From Pontederia crassipes (taxonomy: Eukaryota; Streptophyta; Magnoliopsida; Commelinales; Pontederiaceae), in assembly GCA_030549335.1 (NCBI GenBank), contig JAUKPH010000027.1, positions 2,170,001-2,234,000 on the forward strand: DNA of 64,000 bases, given 5' to 3'. Below are positions 21,459 to 35,800 of this stretch, piece by piece. Numbering within the stretch: position 1 is the first letter of the stretch; each line of letters begins with the position of its first letter. Both the position numbers and the translations under genes were made by a program. The notes beneath the pieces are model-generated. The model was not told where the DNA came from. It saw nothing but the letters and a program-made list of their open reading frames with translations, and made no database searches.

Positions 21459-23036
21459 TCAGTTGTTGATCTCCGGCAGGAACTCCGGGTCAGGGATGTC
21501 GTTAGCGTGAAGGCAGCAACGGCAGCCGTAGTATCCGCGGCGGCAGCATCCGTAGTAGCAGCGGCCGCCGCCGCCGTGGTAACCACCGCCGGGGTACCCA
21601 CCTTGGTAACCGCCGCCGGGGTACCCACCGTGGTAACCGCCGCCGGGGTACCCGCCGCCATACTTCTCGTCTGCTACGCCGGCGCCATTCCCTTTGCCAT
21701 CTGAAGAAGCATGTCATAGGAAATTAACCTTTTTTATTTGATCACAAAGTAGCTAGCAAAAGGCAGTACGTAATTCCTTGTTTGGACCTAAATGCTTATG
21801 TGAATGAATTGTTTATTGGCACAGCGAAGAACTTAATTAATTTTAACATCATATAAACAAGTGTACTATGTGTATCAAATTCACATTTAATAATGTGACC
21901 GGATGCAGATCGGATCGTAAATAAAAAAAATGTTTTGAAATTTTCTTTTTGGAAACTGAAAAATGTTGAATATCCAAAACTGAAAAACAGTTAAAAAAGG
22001 ATTAAAACAAGTCACACAAAGGGAAAAAGAATGCCATATCTGTTTTATAAAATGATTGCTAAGACCAAAATATATGTGCAAACCATAATAAAATAATAAC
22101 ACAGCAAAAAATACTAGAAAATACATCATTTAGGCAAGGGAAAAAATGGATAAAATGGTTTAGATCTAATAAAGTAGAAAATCGATTGAACGAATAAGAC
22201 GAGGGAACTAAGTACGAGTTAAGGAGGCAAAAATCATTGTAAACTCCAATATCACATAGTTAAAAACGAAATTAGTTGGTAAACCATTAATCATCAAACG
22301 CCAGCACTTTTGAGTCCAAGAATAGAGATCCTGAACAATCAACTAAGAAAAAGAAAGATAAGATAAGAAGAATAGGGTAAGATATCCTTCGTAGTCATCA
22401 TCTTAAATTAATCAAAATAGTGTCGTATGTGTTTGTCCGATCGAGCAAGTGATTGTCCATAGCGATCGACTCGATGGCGACAATAGTAGTGTCAGTGTCA
22501 ACAAATTTGTCAGACGTTAATTACGTGCTTTGACTCTTACTTCAGTCCAACATGTATTGACTAATTCTACAATCCGATGACAAGACCATATAGATTTGTA
22601 ATTAAGTACGTAAACATAAAGCTCACATGCATTTCTTAGTAATTGCAATACATAAAAAGTAACTTTTAAACATTAAAATAGACATGTATGTCCAAGCAGA
22701 TGATTAGTTGCATGAATTCTTGACTGCCCAATAAAAATGACTGTTCATGCCGTGCTTGTGGAGAGCTGCATGCTTTTAAGAAAGCAATTAAATGAGTTAA
22801 ACTTCAAGGACCTCCAGTTAAGCAACGGCTCAAACCACTATAATCTAATCAACGTGTACATGAAAAAAAATATATGATAATACATATGCAAATTCGGATC
22901 AGAGAGATTAATTGTGGAAATAATAATATTTTTCTTTCTTACGTGTTTCCTCAAGCTGCCTGTCCACAATCTCAGACGAGACGAGGACAGCGGCTGCCAA
23001 GAGGACGCCAAGAACAAGCAAAGCCTTTGAAGCCAT
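21459..23036 (-). CDS. Secreted glycine-rich, Cys-tail protein (AtGRP3-like), two exons
   Basis: The coding exons are 22943-23036 and 21459-21700 (336 nt, 111 aa), with a 1,242-bp intron (donor ACAC|GTAAG, acceptor TTCTTCAG|ATGGC, phase 1). The ATG at 23036 starts a signal peptide (MASKALLVLG, then an Ala/Val/Leu core to about residue 21). The second exon gives three YPGGGYHGG-type repeats, then a Cys-rich tail (RCYYGCCRRG, YYGCRCC). It ends with an acidic, Pro-containing sequence closing LPEINN-stop. Domain order, MASK-start, intron phase and intron position match the gene at 4418-4884, so the two are paralogues on the same strand about 17 kb apart. Repeat number, tail and intron length have diverged (95 versus 1,242 bp). 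Secretion to the cell wall is expected. A kinase-ligand role as for Arabidopsis AtGRP3 is inference. Confidence 0.9.
21701..22942 (-). other. Intron of the second glycine-rich gene
   Basis: A 1,242-bp AT-rich intron. No coding region or clear element boundary was found in it; it is thirteen times longer than the equivalent intron of the paralogue. Confidence 0.85.
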
Positions 23037-23128
23037 GTCAACCTGTCAACAGCCCTTTTCTCTACGTCCCAGTGACGACTCGAAAGATCTACCAACTTGC
23101 GTGAGTAGGAGGCCTGCGACCCTGCCCC

Positions 23129-23136
23129 TATTTATA
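23129..23136 (-). promoter_or_regulatory. TATA box of the second glycine-rich gene
   Basis: TATAAATA on the minus strand, about 93 bp upstream of the ATG at 23036, mirroring the paralogue. Confidence 0.7.
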
Positions 23137-25050
23137 GGCACGAACGACCTAGCAGCAATGGACGAAGGTGCATGCATGCGATACTGCAAAAGATTTTTGG
23201 GCATATTTAATTGTTTGGATCAGTATCCACCACTCTGTCTTTGCCGACAACAATCTTCTCAGGAGTGACCCACTTCACGGTTGGCAGATGGAGAACATAA
23301 CTGCACTCAAACTTTCATGCACAGTCGCTCTCTCTCTCTGAGATCTATATATCTAGATTGATCCACGATATATTGTATTTGTTATTACTAGATGTACCTT
23401 AGATGGGGTCTGTGATAATGAATAAACAGATAGAGGATCACGTGGAGATGTGGCGATAAGATCCTCATAAGAGACTGATATTTCAATGCGAACTCCATGT
23501 GTAACTCGACAAATCGGTTATATGAACTCTTACTGCATTAATATTTTAGCACACAACAAGGACTTTCATCCCCTTTATTTTTCAAAACATCCTCCTAAGG
23601 AATTAACCTAAATATTCTCTTAACCCCTCATAATGGTACTAGAGATTTGTCAACTTTAGATGGAGTGAGTATTACGTTAATGTTTTAGGAGGGTTTAGAA
23701 TTTTTCTTTTCAATGAAGGTAAGAAAAATTTAAAAAAGGTTTGCACTAATTGACGCAATTATAACAATTTTACCCAATTATTTAGTAGTAAGGTTGTAAA
23801 CAAGGACGTTGAAGTAAAGGCTAGAATACCGCGAGATCCAACTGGGAATTAAATCCAATTTTACTCAGATATTAGGAAAAAAAACCAAGTAGTTTCACAG
23901 AAGGCATTCTTTTCTCATTACTATAATTATATGTTATTTAGTATATATCATAAAGTGATTTTAAATTTTACATAATAACTAAAAGGTGCCGTAAATTCTT
24001 TATTTGCTTGCTTGCTTATTATAGAATAATTGGTATCATATTAAAATAAGATTTAAAAATACATTTTAAATTTTTAAGTAGTTATTTTCAAATGCTTTCT
24101 TCCTAATCAAGGTTGTTAGGATTGGGCGGATGGGAATATATATTTTAAAAATAATAAATATTTTTGGATAAATTTGTCACACTTAAATATTAAATTACAC
24201 CCAACTAAATCATTTTCATTGAGTCCTAGCAAAATTACATTAAAACATATTTAAAATGAAGAAAATATATTAAACTCCATCTAAATTAATTTTATTATCA
24301 TAAATATATTTTTAATTAGAATTTAAATTATTATATTAATCATATAAGATCATATAGGATTAGATAAAATCATAAGATCGCCTGATCAAAATTAGGACCG
24401 TGTTAAAATCTTACATATAAGACAAAAGCATCGAGTTGTTCCAAAGAATCAAAATGGCTGGTTATCAATGGAATCCCTTGTTGGCTCTTTATGAAATACT
24501 CATTGGACTACCTAAAAGACCTTACGAAGCTTTACTAAAGCAGGTCAACTCTTTCTAAAGATAAAATTGCGATAGTTAGATATAGTAAGATCATAAAATC
24601 ATAATATATTAAAATGTAGATCGAAATCTTGACGATCTTCTTCCTAATACACATTGGCATTGGTAATGGCCAAGGTCAATAACCACTTGATCATTTAAAA
24701 TAATAAAAATTACAGAATAATAATTACCTTGATTATTGAAGAATGATTTCATGGTATAACAAATAATTATGTTATATTTTTTACAATGAAATTGCTAAAT
24801 ATCTAATTTTTTATAACATTTTATAATTCTTTATTGACAAAAGCTAGTTAAAATGTATATAAGTAAGAATGTAATGTAAGGTCAACCTAGTATTCATTTG
24901 TATTTTTAAAAAACTTGAAAATAATAATCAAGATTCATAATTTTTTAAATTCAATTCAACAATTTTAGCTTTTTAAAAAATAATACCTTTTTTAGTCCAC
25001 GTAGAATTTGATCAAGTTGTTCATTATTAACGCGAGAATTTGATCAAAAT
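23137..25050. other. AT-rich intergenic DNA, nothing recognised
   Basis: Upstream side of the second glycine-rich gene. A short CT run lies at 23327-23340. No gene or firm element end was identified. Confidence 0.6.
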
Positions 25051-25225
25051 CAACAACAACAACAATAACAACAAAGCCTTATCCCACTAGGTGGGGTCGA
25101 CTACATGGATCATACCTTCCATGTTCATAAGATTCGACATGATTTTATGCTAGCTGTCGGGGCCTAACACAACCCTCCTCCTTTATCCGGGCTTGGGACC
25201 GGCTATAAAATATAGGCGGAGTTGG
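25051..25225 (-). mobile_element. SINE (Au-like family candidate), near full length
   Basis: On the minus strand it begins in CTCCGCCTATATTTTATAGC, continues CCGGTCCCAAGCCCGGATAA and AGGAGGAGGGTTGTG. It ends CCCCACCTAGTGGGATAAGG with a TTG-repeat tail (25051-25077 on the plus strand as CAA repeats). It is about 80-90% like the copy at 27702-27878. The CCGGTCCCAAGCCCGG block and the TTGTTG tail recall plant Au-type SINEs; that name is from memory. The target duplication is unclear. Confidence 0.7.
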
Positions 25226-25293
25226 ATGCTAAACACGTAAAATAACTAAGACTAACAAGAATGACATTTTAAGACAAAAGAATGGAATTTAAA

Positions 25294-25295
<2 letters not shown>

Positions 25296-25368
<73 letters not shown>
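25296..25368. repeat. (TA)n microsatellite
   Basis: About 36 uninterrupted TA units, 70 bp downstream of a SINE. Confidence 0.95.
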
Positions 25369-25369
<1 letters not shown>

Positions 25370-25671
25370 CTCAAAGTTATGAATGTATACGTCGACGACC
25401 CTCTTAATTGTAAAGCTCAAATACGGTGCTTGATCTTAAATTTCGACGCAATTTGTATTATTTCAATAATTTTTTTAATGGTCCGTAAGTTTGGACCAGA
25501 TGACAGACTCATTTATTTTTTTGTCTATCATATCATAAACCTAACGGAGAGAAAGACGAGAGAAACTTCCATCGCTCAATTGATGTAGACGCAATCGATA
25601 ATTGCTCGTTCTCACGTTGCCGACGTGCTACAACTATTTCACACAAAAAACACAACGCACGTAATCAGATT

Positions 25672-25760
25672 TGAGTGGCACAATTGGTTAGCAAAATTGT
25701 ACTCCAATAAATTACTAGAGCTAGTAATCTCAAGTTTAAAATCACTTAATCAAAAGCGTA
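25672..25760 (+). other. Degenerate tRNA-like sequence (candidate)
   Basis: GTGGCACAATTGGTTAGC resembles a tRNA D-arm/A box. About 50 bp later CAAGTTTAAAATCAC resembles a worn T-arm/B box. No clean acceptor stem is visible. It could be a tRNA-derived SINE head or chance. Confidence 0.25.
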
Positions 25761-27318
<1,558 letters not shown>

Positions 27319-30300
27319 TCAATCTTTTTCAAGTCGAGCTATGTATTTGTCATAGAATTTTCCTGCCCGTTCAAGGTCCCCAAGCTCGGCATAGCAGTCA
27401 GCTATTGCCCCATATGCCTCTACACTACCAGAATTATCTCCCATTTTCTGAGATATCTCGATTACTTTGGAGTGGTACTTTATGGCTTCCCTATATTTTC
27501 CCTGTCTCTGCAGAGATGCACCTGAGAAAGAAAACAGATGCACATCAGATAAATGACATCTTCGTATACTCCACAATTTATAAAGATCGTTTCACATAAA
27601 AAAATGTCAGTTTCTCTATATCTTGCATAAAATAACATAATTATATATAAAAAAATCTCAAAGATTGATAAACTTTTTTACCGACCAAAGGAAACAATAC
27701 TACAACAACAACAACAAATCCTTATCCCACTAGGTGGGGTCGGCTACATGGGTCATACGACGCCTTCGTTGATCCATGTTCATGAGATTCGACAAGGTTT
27801 TACGCTGGCTGTCGGGGCCTAACACAACCCTCCTCCTTTATCCGGGCTTGGGACCGGCTATAAAACATAGGCGGAGTTGACCAGAGGAAACAATATTAGA
27901 ATGAAAAAAAAAACAGGACTTATTGAGCAAATAATATAAACACAAATAACAGTGGACATGAAAAAGAGAATCTCCTCAAAAAAAATGAAAAAGAGAGAAG
28001 TAAACCTAATCCTCGTGCAGCTTTCTTTTCCTCGAGGTGATCACCCAAGCTTTGTGCAAGCTCAAAAGCTGTTTTAAATTCAGTAAATGCCTTCTTTGGA
28101 TCTTGGCTCCTCAGAAAGTTTTTCCCAGTCCTCAAATTGGCAAGCAGCTGTTGCTTTCTAGGATCCACAATGACTTCTTTCTCCTGGATCCTACTTGTTG
28201 GAGCATAACTCAAACCAGGAGCATATGATTCTATTTTTGCTTGTCGTCTTAACACTTCATTGATCTGACGAAGTTGATCGTTCAATCGCTTCATCTCATC
28301 TTTTCTACGCCTTGCAAGAAATCCTACAAAACAACAGTAACACTTTTAGTAGCACATAAGCAAAGAAGCAATTATTTAGGTTCAAATTACAATGATAGTT
28401 AAACTGATTCGCATATATAGTGCATCCATGGGAACAAAACTTTTTTTTGAGAGGAAACAACAACATAACTTTAGTGCTTAGGAATAGAAATATTTTTTTG
28501 AGAGGGTATTTGGAATAGAGATAATCCAGAAATTAAAACGAAAAATTATCAATAAACAGAAAATAAGAAAGTGTATGCTATGACGAGAAAAGTAAATAAG
28601 ATTCTTTTGTGGACCAAGCCAGATGTGTATGTTTCTTATCACCGGTTATGCATAAGAGGACAAACAGTAATCAAAGATAAAAAGAAACTTTAAATTGTCT
28701 TAGTAGTTGGAATTATTATTAACATGTCAAATGATTGCATAATTTCCATATTTTCATATTGAAAGGGAAACACCTTTTGACATGAATAGGAAGACTGCCT
28801 TAAAGAAAAGAATGTTACCTCCAACTGCAGCTCCTATCATCGCGACAGCAAAGAGCAGAGGCATTTTCATATATGAATTGACTGGCTCACATGTTTCAGC
28901 CAAGGCTTCGTGAGGCAATATGAACATGAACAAATTTGTAAGAAGCATTGATTTGTGGAACCTCTCCACGATTCCCTGAAAAATAGTTAATATTGGTAAT
29001 TAAAAAATAGAAATATCTTTAGTAGAAAAAAACAAGAAAACCATGCCTTCAGAGGTCATATGGTGAATATACACACATGAAGACCAATATTGTCATATAC
29101 ACACAAAGAATCAATCTTTCAAGTCTCAATAAATGTTCAATAGCACCACTTGAAGAACTTTCTGTTTGTTCTCTTCACAAGAAAATATTTATTAACCAAG
29201 ACTGTCATTGTCAAAGCATTGAGATTCAGAAAATGATTCCAGCGACCAGGCTTTAGTATGACATAAGTTGCATATGTTACTTACATTGAAACCAGAAGGA
29301 GGACGAGCTTAAAAGCACTCGCAAATGGAAAATCAATCAAAGGATGATCACTAAACCTTCCTCATTAACATCATTACCACCATCAGGATCCTCATTCAGA
29401 TTTTCCAAACCAACTAAAGCCTAAAAATCCCTTGCAAAAAGAAAAACTCAAGCCAAGAAATGAAGAATAGGAACTGTATGTTTCTTCAAATATAGAACGA
29501 TTTTTCTTTCAAGCTTAGCTTGTATACATTTCATGTGATTGCACATGTGACAAGGGTAAATTGTACATAAAGAAATCAGAAAAGTATTGGAGTTGAAATG
29601 CTTCCACTAGCAAATAATCTTCATCGACAAGATGCAAATAACACATAAGAAAGACTCAGAATAAATCTATTAGACTGCAAAAACATTTAAGCTCAAACAT
29701 ACTAATCAAAATATATTGAAAGTCTATCTTTAGTACATTTCTTAGACCATGAAATAGCATCATAATATGACACAATCACCAAAACAAATGTGCGAAATAT
29801 ATTAATGAATTTATATTTTAGATTCAGTAAAGATAAAATTTTTAGCATGGATAAGCCTAGCTTAATTGAACATTATTTCTTATCAAGGTTGCCTAAAGAG
29901 GTTTATCATATAGAACATTGCAATTAAATTTCTCAAAGTTAAAGTTGTACGTGACACCATCTTTTCATCCTTTCACTTTCAGAAAAAAAAAACAAATAAA
30001 TAAAATTTTATGTGAGACTATCTTTACCTGAAAATTTAAAAATCACCAAAAGTGGGCTCAAACAACCTCAGGTCACTTACATAACTCAAGCTGAAAATGG
30101 CAATAACTGCTAATGAAGCTAAAGGTTATCTTGCCGAATATTTCCAAGGTGCTCGGACTAACCTTATTTCAGAAATATAAATTTACCAGCTCTAAAGTAA
30201 CTAGTCATGTCCCGAGTATTTTAGTCATGAAGAAGTAGATGTATGTTCTTAAGGGAGCAAGGGTGTAGTTTCCACACAAAAAAAAATATCAACAAACCTT

Positions 30301-31230
30301 TGAAACAATCATGGACATAAAAGAAACATCTCCAAAGCACGTATATATGTGTTTATGTGTGTTATTTTTTCGATATTTAGCTTTTGTTCTTTGTTAACAA
30401 CAGCATTGGTAATAGTGTCATGACTTTTTTTTCTCTTTTTGTTTGGGGCAAGCAAAGCTAGAATAATGACATCTCCCATGTAGGCAGACTCAAGATCATA
30501 CCTGTTGATGAAGCACTGTTTCATCTACGAAATGATCCCCTGTAGACTGTCTTGCAACAAATTCCCCTGCTTTGGACATTTGCAGAATATATTCATCAGG
30601 GTACGTAAAGTCCGAACTCTGCAAATTTCGACCATTCCCATGTGGCGCATTCAGCTTCAACGGAAAGAAGTCATTTTCCTTTTGTATTGGAAGCAGCGCA
30701 ATTATTTCTAATCAGATACATCAGTAAGATAATTGTTACTACAAATTGGACTGAATAAATTATCCAGCAAAAGCCAAAGGAGAAAGCTAGACGATTTATT
30801 TACCAGCTAATGCTAATTCTTCTAAGAAATCATGAATGCAAACAGAAAGGATTTTTTGTCTTCAAACTGAAAACGAGAAATCGAGGATAATAATAAATCA
30901 CGTGAATTCAGCTATACAATCTAATATCACCACAAATTAAGAGAAATTAGAAGATGATAAGCTGCAAATTGATCAAATTGTGCCCCTAACAAGATTTAGT
31001 CATACTCATGAAGTGCTTCAGATCGAATCTAACGGAAACGCTTAAAACCCCAACCAAAACCCCGAACGTAATTCCTCCCACTCAAATAGAATGCGACGGA
31101 AGGGGAGAAGGAAACACCAACCTGAGACACGATCACGAACGGATGGAGGACGAGAGGAACGTCGAATCACCTCGTGGGAGCTCCGGCGAGACGGAAGGTC
31201 GAAGCAACGGGCGGCGACGCCCACCGACAT
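27319..31230 (-). CDS. FLU: FLU, chloroplast TPR regulator of chlorophyll synthesis; five exons
   Basis: The exons are 31122-31230, 30502-30707, 28819-28975, 28006-28323 and 27319-27521 (993 nt, 330 aa; Arabidopsis FLU is a little over 300). All junctions are GT-AG and the phases fit. Residues 1-36 are Arg/Ser-rich with few acids, as in a chloroplast transit peptide. A hydrophobic stretch (about 116-126) ends HEALAETCEP, and a membrane segment follows (about 143-161, MPLLFAVAMIGAAVGGF). A basic/coiled region (LNDQLRQINEVLRRQAK, about 171-187) and YAPGLSYAP come next. The C-terminal TPR region runs from about 213 to 330, with LQRQGKYREAI and AYGAIADCYAELGDLERAG. The TPRs of FLU bind glutamyl-tRNA reductase at the plastid membrane and limit 5-aminolevulinate synthesis in the dark. 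The region is intact, with no stops. The last intron carries a SINE. The start is the first ATG of the transit-peptide frame. Confidence 0.95.
27683..27897 (-). mobile_element. SINE inside the last FLU intron, with target-site duplication
   Basis: The element body is 27702-27878 on the minus strand, the same orientation as the gene, about 177 bp. It shows the same family blocks as the copy at 25051-25225 and a TTG tail. The flanks are 27683-27701 (GACCAAAGGAAACAATACT) and 27879-27897 (GACCAGAGGAAACAATATT), a 19-bp duplication with two mismatches. It lies at least 108 bp from both splice sites. Confidence 0.85.
28976..30501 (-). other. Second intron of FLU
   Basis: A 1,526-bp AT-rich intron (donor CAACAG|GTATGA, acceptor TTTTCAG|GGAATC). 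No coding or structured element was recognised in it. Confidence 0.9.
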
Positions 31231-32530
31231 TTCGTTTTCCTGTGTTCGGTTAAAACTGGGGAACGCGCAGCAGTGAAGCAGTTGGTGATGGGCTTTTAAA
31301 CCGGTCCAAATCCAATTAAGATTATTTTTTATTATCCTTTTGGATTTTATAAGATATATTATATATATTATATGCGCGTAGGTGTTTGAGTTCCCAATTT
31401 GAGCTCAAAAGTATCCGTTTGATTAATATTTTGTTTTCGCGTCCTTATTATTTATGAATCATTACACTATCATATATTAAAAATTGCACATAGTACTATG
31501 ATTGGCTCCTCTTGTGTTTTTTTTTTTTGTCTCTGTTAAATCATAATTCACGATTTAAATTTAATAGTTACCATCGCTGTTATTATGTCAAAATTATAGA
31601 TTTTGTTCTAATCATGCACAAAAGTTACCAAAGATATTAAACTTGCTATTTCATTGTATAAAACTAGTTTTGAGATTCATGGAACGTGGTTGGCATATTG
31701 AGTTGTGAATAAAACTTAAGAGTTATAAAATGTTATATAAAATTTTAAAAGATATAATTAGAATCAAGACTTCTCACCTCCGCCTCAAAGCAAAAAATGG
31801 ACAAATACCACTCATTTGAATTTTTTATAAAAAAAATTTAAAATTTATATTACCAAACAGCACAACTCGAATCACAAGTATATGACCTTTCTCATAGTAT
31901 AGTTAGGGTTGAACCACGATGAGATTATTTTAATTATTAACCTAATAAACTTCAAATGAACAAAATTCGATTCGTGGAAAATGATATTCGAGTGTCAACA
32001 AAAACAACAAACTGACTTTTAGAAATAAAATAGGAATATTTTTTAGTTCTTTTTATCTTGATCTGAAAATTACAAAACAAAAAAAAACTAATGCAAATAA
32101 TTCAATATGGATAATCATTAGGGCCAAGGAGTTTCCTTTGGAAGAAACCACTATCTATGTTAAATTAAGTTAACGAAATTCAACTATAATAAAAAATCAA
32201 CATGTAAGTAAACTCATTCTCATTAAGAAAATTTCGGATTTGAGTTCTAACAAAAGAAAAAATAAATATGGATATGACTACTCTTGTGACTTCTATACCT
32301 TCTATTCTATTCACTCTTGTATTTAAGACTTGATATTCAATCAAAACTCAAATAGAGATTTAAAGTTTTTCTCGAAATTCTATAGACCTTCCCATCAAAT
32401 TCCTCGGACTCATAACACGAAAATCACTTTAGCACTAACTTCTCGAGTACCTAAGTATTAAAAGACACAAAGACTTTCTTTTTAACAATTGTCTAACTTC
32501 TCGGATCATTGCCTAATTGATTATGGTATT
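31231..32530. other. FLU upstream region, then AT-rich DNA
   Basis: The first about 60 bp upstream of the FLU ATG are relatively GC-rich and should include its 5' untranslated region. Beyond about 31320 the DNA becomes A/T-rich. No convincing TATA box or other gene was found. Confidence 0.5.
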
Positions 32531-32534
32531 CGTC

Positions 32535-32893
32535 TGGAAGGAATTGGTATAAATAAATAGAAGGTATTATTGGAATACTTCACAGTGAAAGAATGAATCG
32601 TTGGAGACTTTTTTTACGTTGTTTCTTTATCATTGTCGGGAACTTGATCATTATGAAGGGGAACACTTGTTCATAATTCAAAATACTTTAGGTCAACGTC
32701 GGAATCACGACGAGAGTAAGGCAGCCTGTCGGCGCTCGTCAGATACAACGATTGACTCATATGAAGTTTCAACTTCATATGTATGATTGTCAAATAACTT
32801 CTTGCACGCATTTTACCAAACTGCATGGCATACAAATGATGCAACTGCTTCATGCGTGGCAACAACCCATTAAGGGCGCTCACGTGTCCAACA
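32535..32893 (-). repeat. 3' LTR
   Basis: Direct repeat of 38838-39194. Shared landmarks are CAGCCTGTCGGCGCTCGTC (32721-32739), GATTGACTCATATGAAGTTT (32751-32770) and ACCAAACTGCATGGCATA. On the minus strand a TATTTATAC motif near the LTR end may be the transcription TATA box. Confidence 0.85.
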
Positions 32894-35800
32894 TTCTCCC
32901 ACTGGCACATAATCGCCTTTTATCCATATTTGATTCCAGTAAATGTCCATTATGGAAAATGAATCATGTGACACACGAGTACATCTGCAACTTGAGGAGA
33001 ACCACGACCTGTTAGGAATACATAATCACTTAACCACATGAGAACCTATATATGGCATGCTAGGAATACATAGTTGCTTGATCAATTTTGATAGCCTAAA
33101 GTTATGACCACATAATTGCTCGATCAACGTATGAGCTCATGTTATAACTTCTCAACGTTGTATAGCTGCTCAGTTATCATATGAGCTAGTACTATGATTT
33201 ATCAATAATGCATAGACGTTCAAACATCCATGTTACTCGTTTAACTTTAGAAACACCTTGCTTGCACATTCCAAATGACACATCTTATCATGCATGATTT
33301 TGATTTATTCGTATTTATATGCTTAAGTATTTGGCCAATTGCATCACAATATCATGCAGCACCAGTGAATCTTCCTATCGTCCTCATATTTCTTAGTTCT
33401 AAGTTAGTTGCTTTCCTAATCGTGGCTCGACGTGCCACATATAATTTTAGCCTTGAGTACCTTGCTAAAGTAGTAACACTAATCCATTACCTTGAAATAT
33501 AGTCAAAAGTTTAAGGACAATCTCCATACATGTTCAGTCCTTAAATACTCATACTCTGACGAAAAAATTATAAAGTATTCGTCAAGTTTTAGAGTCGACT
33601 TAGTATACAAGATACATAACCAAGTACTGCGGTAGAGACTCTCACTGAAGGAGCGTATTAGTAAACTCATAACACCACACAGATTGGAATACAGACGTCT
33701 ATCTATGACGTCTAACCTGCGCCCTCCCACTAGCCGTTGAAAAATTGGTGCAACGAAGTCTCACATCTGGCTTCTCTTATCAGGCTACACAGAGTTATAT
33801 ATAAATTCGTTTCATCCTCTCGAACATATCAGGGTGATCTTTAGATCATATATCTAGATCTAAATTATTTCATCTCCATTCTCTATATATTAAGCGCCGA
33901 GGAGATTATCCGTGTGACTGATAATCTCGTGTCTAATTTGACATAATCTACATGCATTATCAAAATCATTAACTGATTCTCGAATAAAATTAACATAATT
34001 ATATTCATCACAAGAAGATTTAGAATACATTATCACATAAATGTTGCGCATATAAAATGCGTCAGTCAAACGTGGCTTAATAAGTATCTCATATCTTCTT
34101 CACATTGTTTAGACATCAATGTGTTTTCCCTTATAATGGTTCATCCTCTTTATCAAACAATAGTGACATACTTATTGCAACAAAAGACATAGTTGACCAT
34201 TGTCAATACAGGAGTAAAAGAATTTTTCTTAACTAGAGGGCTTTATATCATCATTGAGTATAATACAAATTTAATTTTCATAGTTGACTACTTTATATAA
34301 ATTTGCTTTAGCAAAACTTTGCAACAACATAATTCTATAACATGAAGACATAATTGAATATAGACTTTTTTTTAATTAATATCATCATTTTAAGAGTCAT
34401 TTATTTATTAAGCAAGTCTCTAAATCGATCTCCATAATAGCGCAAAATGAGAGTCAACATATCCATATTCTCTTAATCGCCATTCAATTGTATAAATATG
34501 TAAATTTCTCATTTGACCAATGACAAATATCAGACTATCCAACTTATTGTGCATGTCTGAACATTCACCATGTTTACAAAAGGATATTTCCTTTTGTTAC
34601 TCATATGGTCATAGAAAATGTCATGAGATTCAAAAAATTATCTATTTTAATAACGGTACCGGTGAGTATACAGTTTCTCGTAAAATGTTTTATTCATCAT
34701 TATGATATATAACTCTTGCTATAAAGCAATAAATTTAGTTAAACATTTTAAATTTCACACTCGGTGTGAATAACTAACTCACCATATCGTTTCTATAAAA
34801 AGACATTAATTTCTTCATTCACAGAAGAAATTTCTTATTACTTCTAGTTATACATAATGTTGTTTCACATATAATGTCATGATGACATAATTATCCATAA
34901 AATTAGATATACACATAATGATATTTATATCATTATTTAGATGAATATTAAATTCATAAATGAATCATCGCAAACTACATATTGCGTTCAATACTTTTAC
35001 ATTTAAGCATTCAAAAAGCTTTATGTAAATTTCATCTACTATATATGTGAATAGATAGACTTTTGACGAACGAAATAAAAAACATAATAATTTATCTATA
35101 GTCAGCACTCTTTTTGCAACTATTGTTTTTCGTCACTTTTAAATCTCCATCATTCATATCGACTTATTTCGAACACTTGTCTTTCGACAAGATAGATAAT
35201 TTAATAACTCATTGACTTAATTTTCTTCTTTAAACTCTAACTCTTTGCAATAATCCATTTTTTTATCTAGACCGAGAAAGTCCATTACTTATTTTAGGCT
35301 CGTGTTCATTTCATATAATCATTCCACAATTGACAACATGAAATACAACTCATATGTTTTAATAAATGAACATTAATCATGAGTTGACTGTGAATTACTC
35401 GCACTCGAATTGAGGTGTGACAAACCATAAATCAATCCGCTTACATAATCTCGTTCAGCTAAGAAAATATATACATGAATGTCACATCTCTACTTAATAT
35501 TTTAATAACATTTAGGTATTATTAATAACAACATTCCAAATATAACATTGGAAATTTATTTGCGCCACACATTCAAGTAGATTATGGTTTCATCATATCC
35601 CCAACACTTATAAGTGCGAAATATAGTTAGTCATATAACTATATCATTTTCATCACTAAATTATCTGAATAAGTCTAAACCATTTTGCATTATCAATTTA
35701 ATCAGTAAGGCATTAATCTTGCGATCATAATTAAATTTTTCATCTAAGTTCATGAATTTGTATAAAATAATTCATGTTACCAACTTAGATAAATCATATG

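Noticed and set aside
21434-21717. Ala/Thr- and Arg-rich open frames overlapping the second glycine-rich gene
   Set aside because: They are out-of-frame readings of the glycine-rich exon; the signal-peptide exon and splice sites select the Gly/Tyr frame.
32535-32893. Plus-strand orientation of the retrotransposon
   Set aside because: On the plus strand the repeats would begin TGGAAG and lack a purine tract; on the minus strand TGTTGG ends, a TATA-like motif, a primer-binding-site-like sequence and a polypurine tract all fit.
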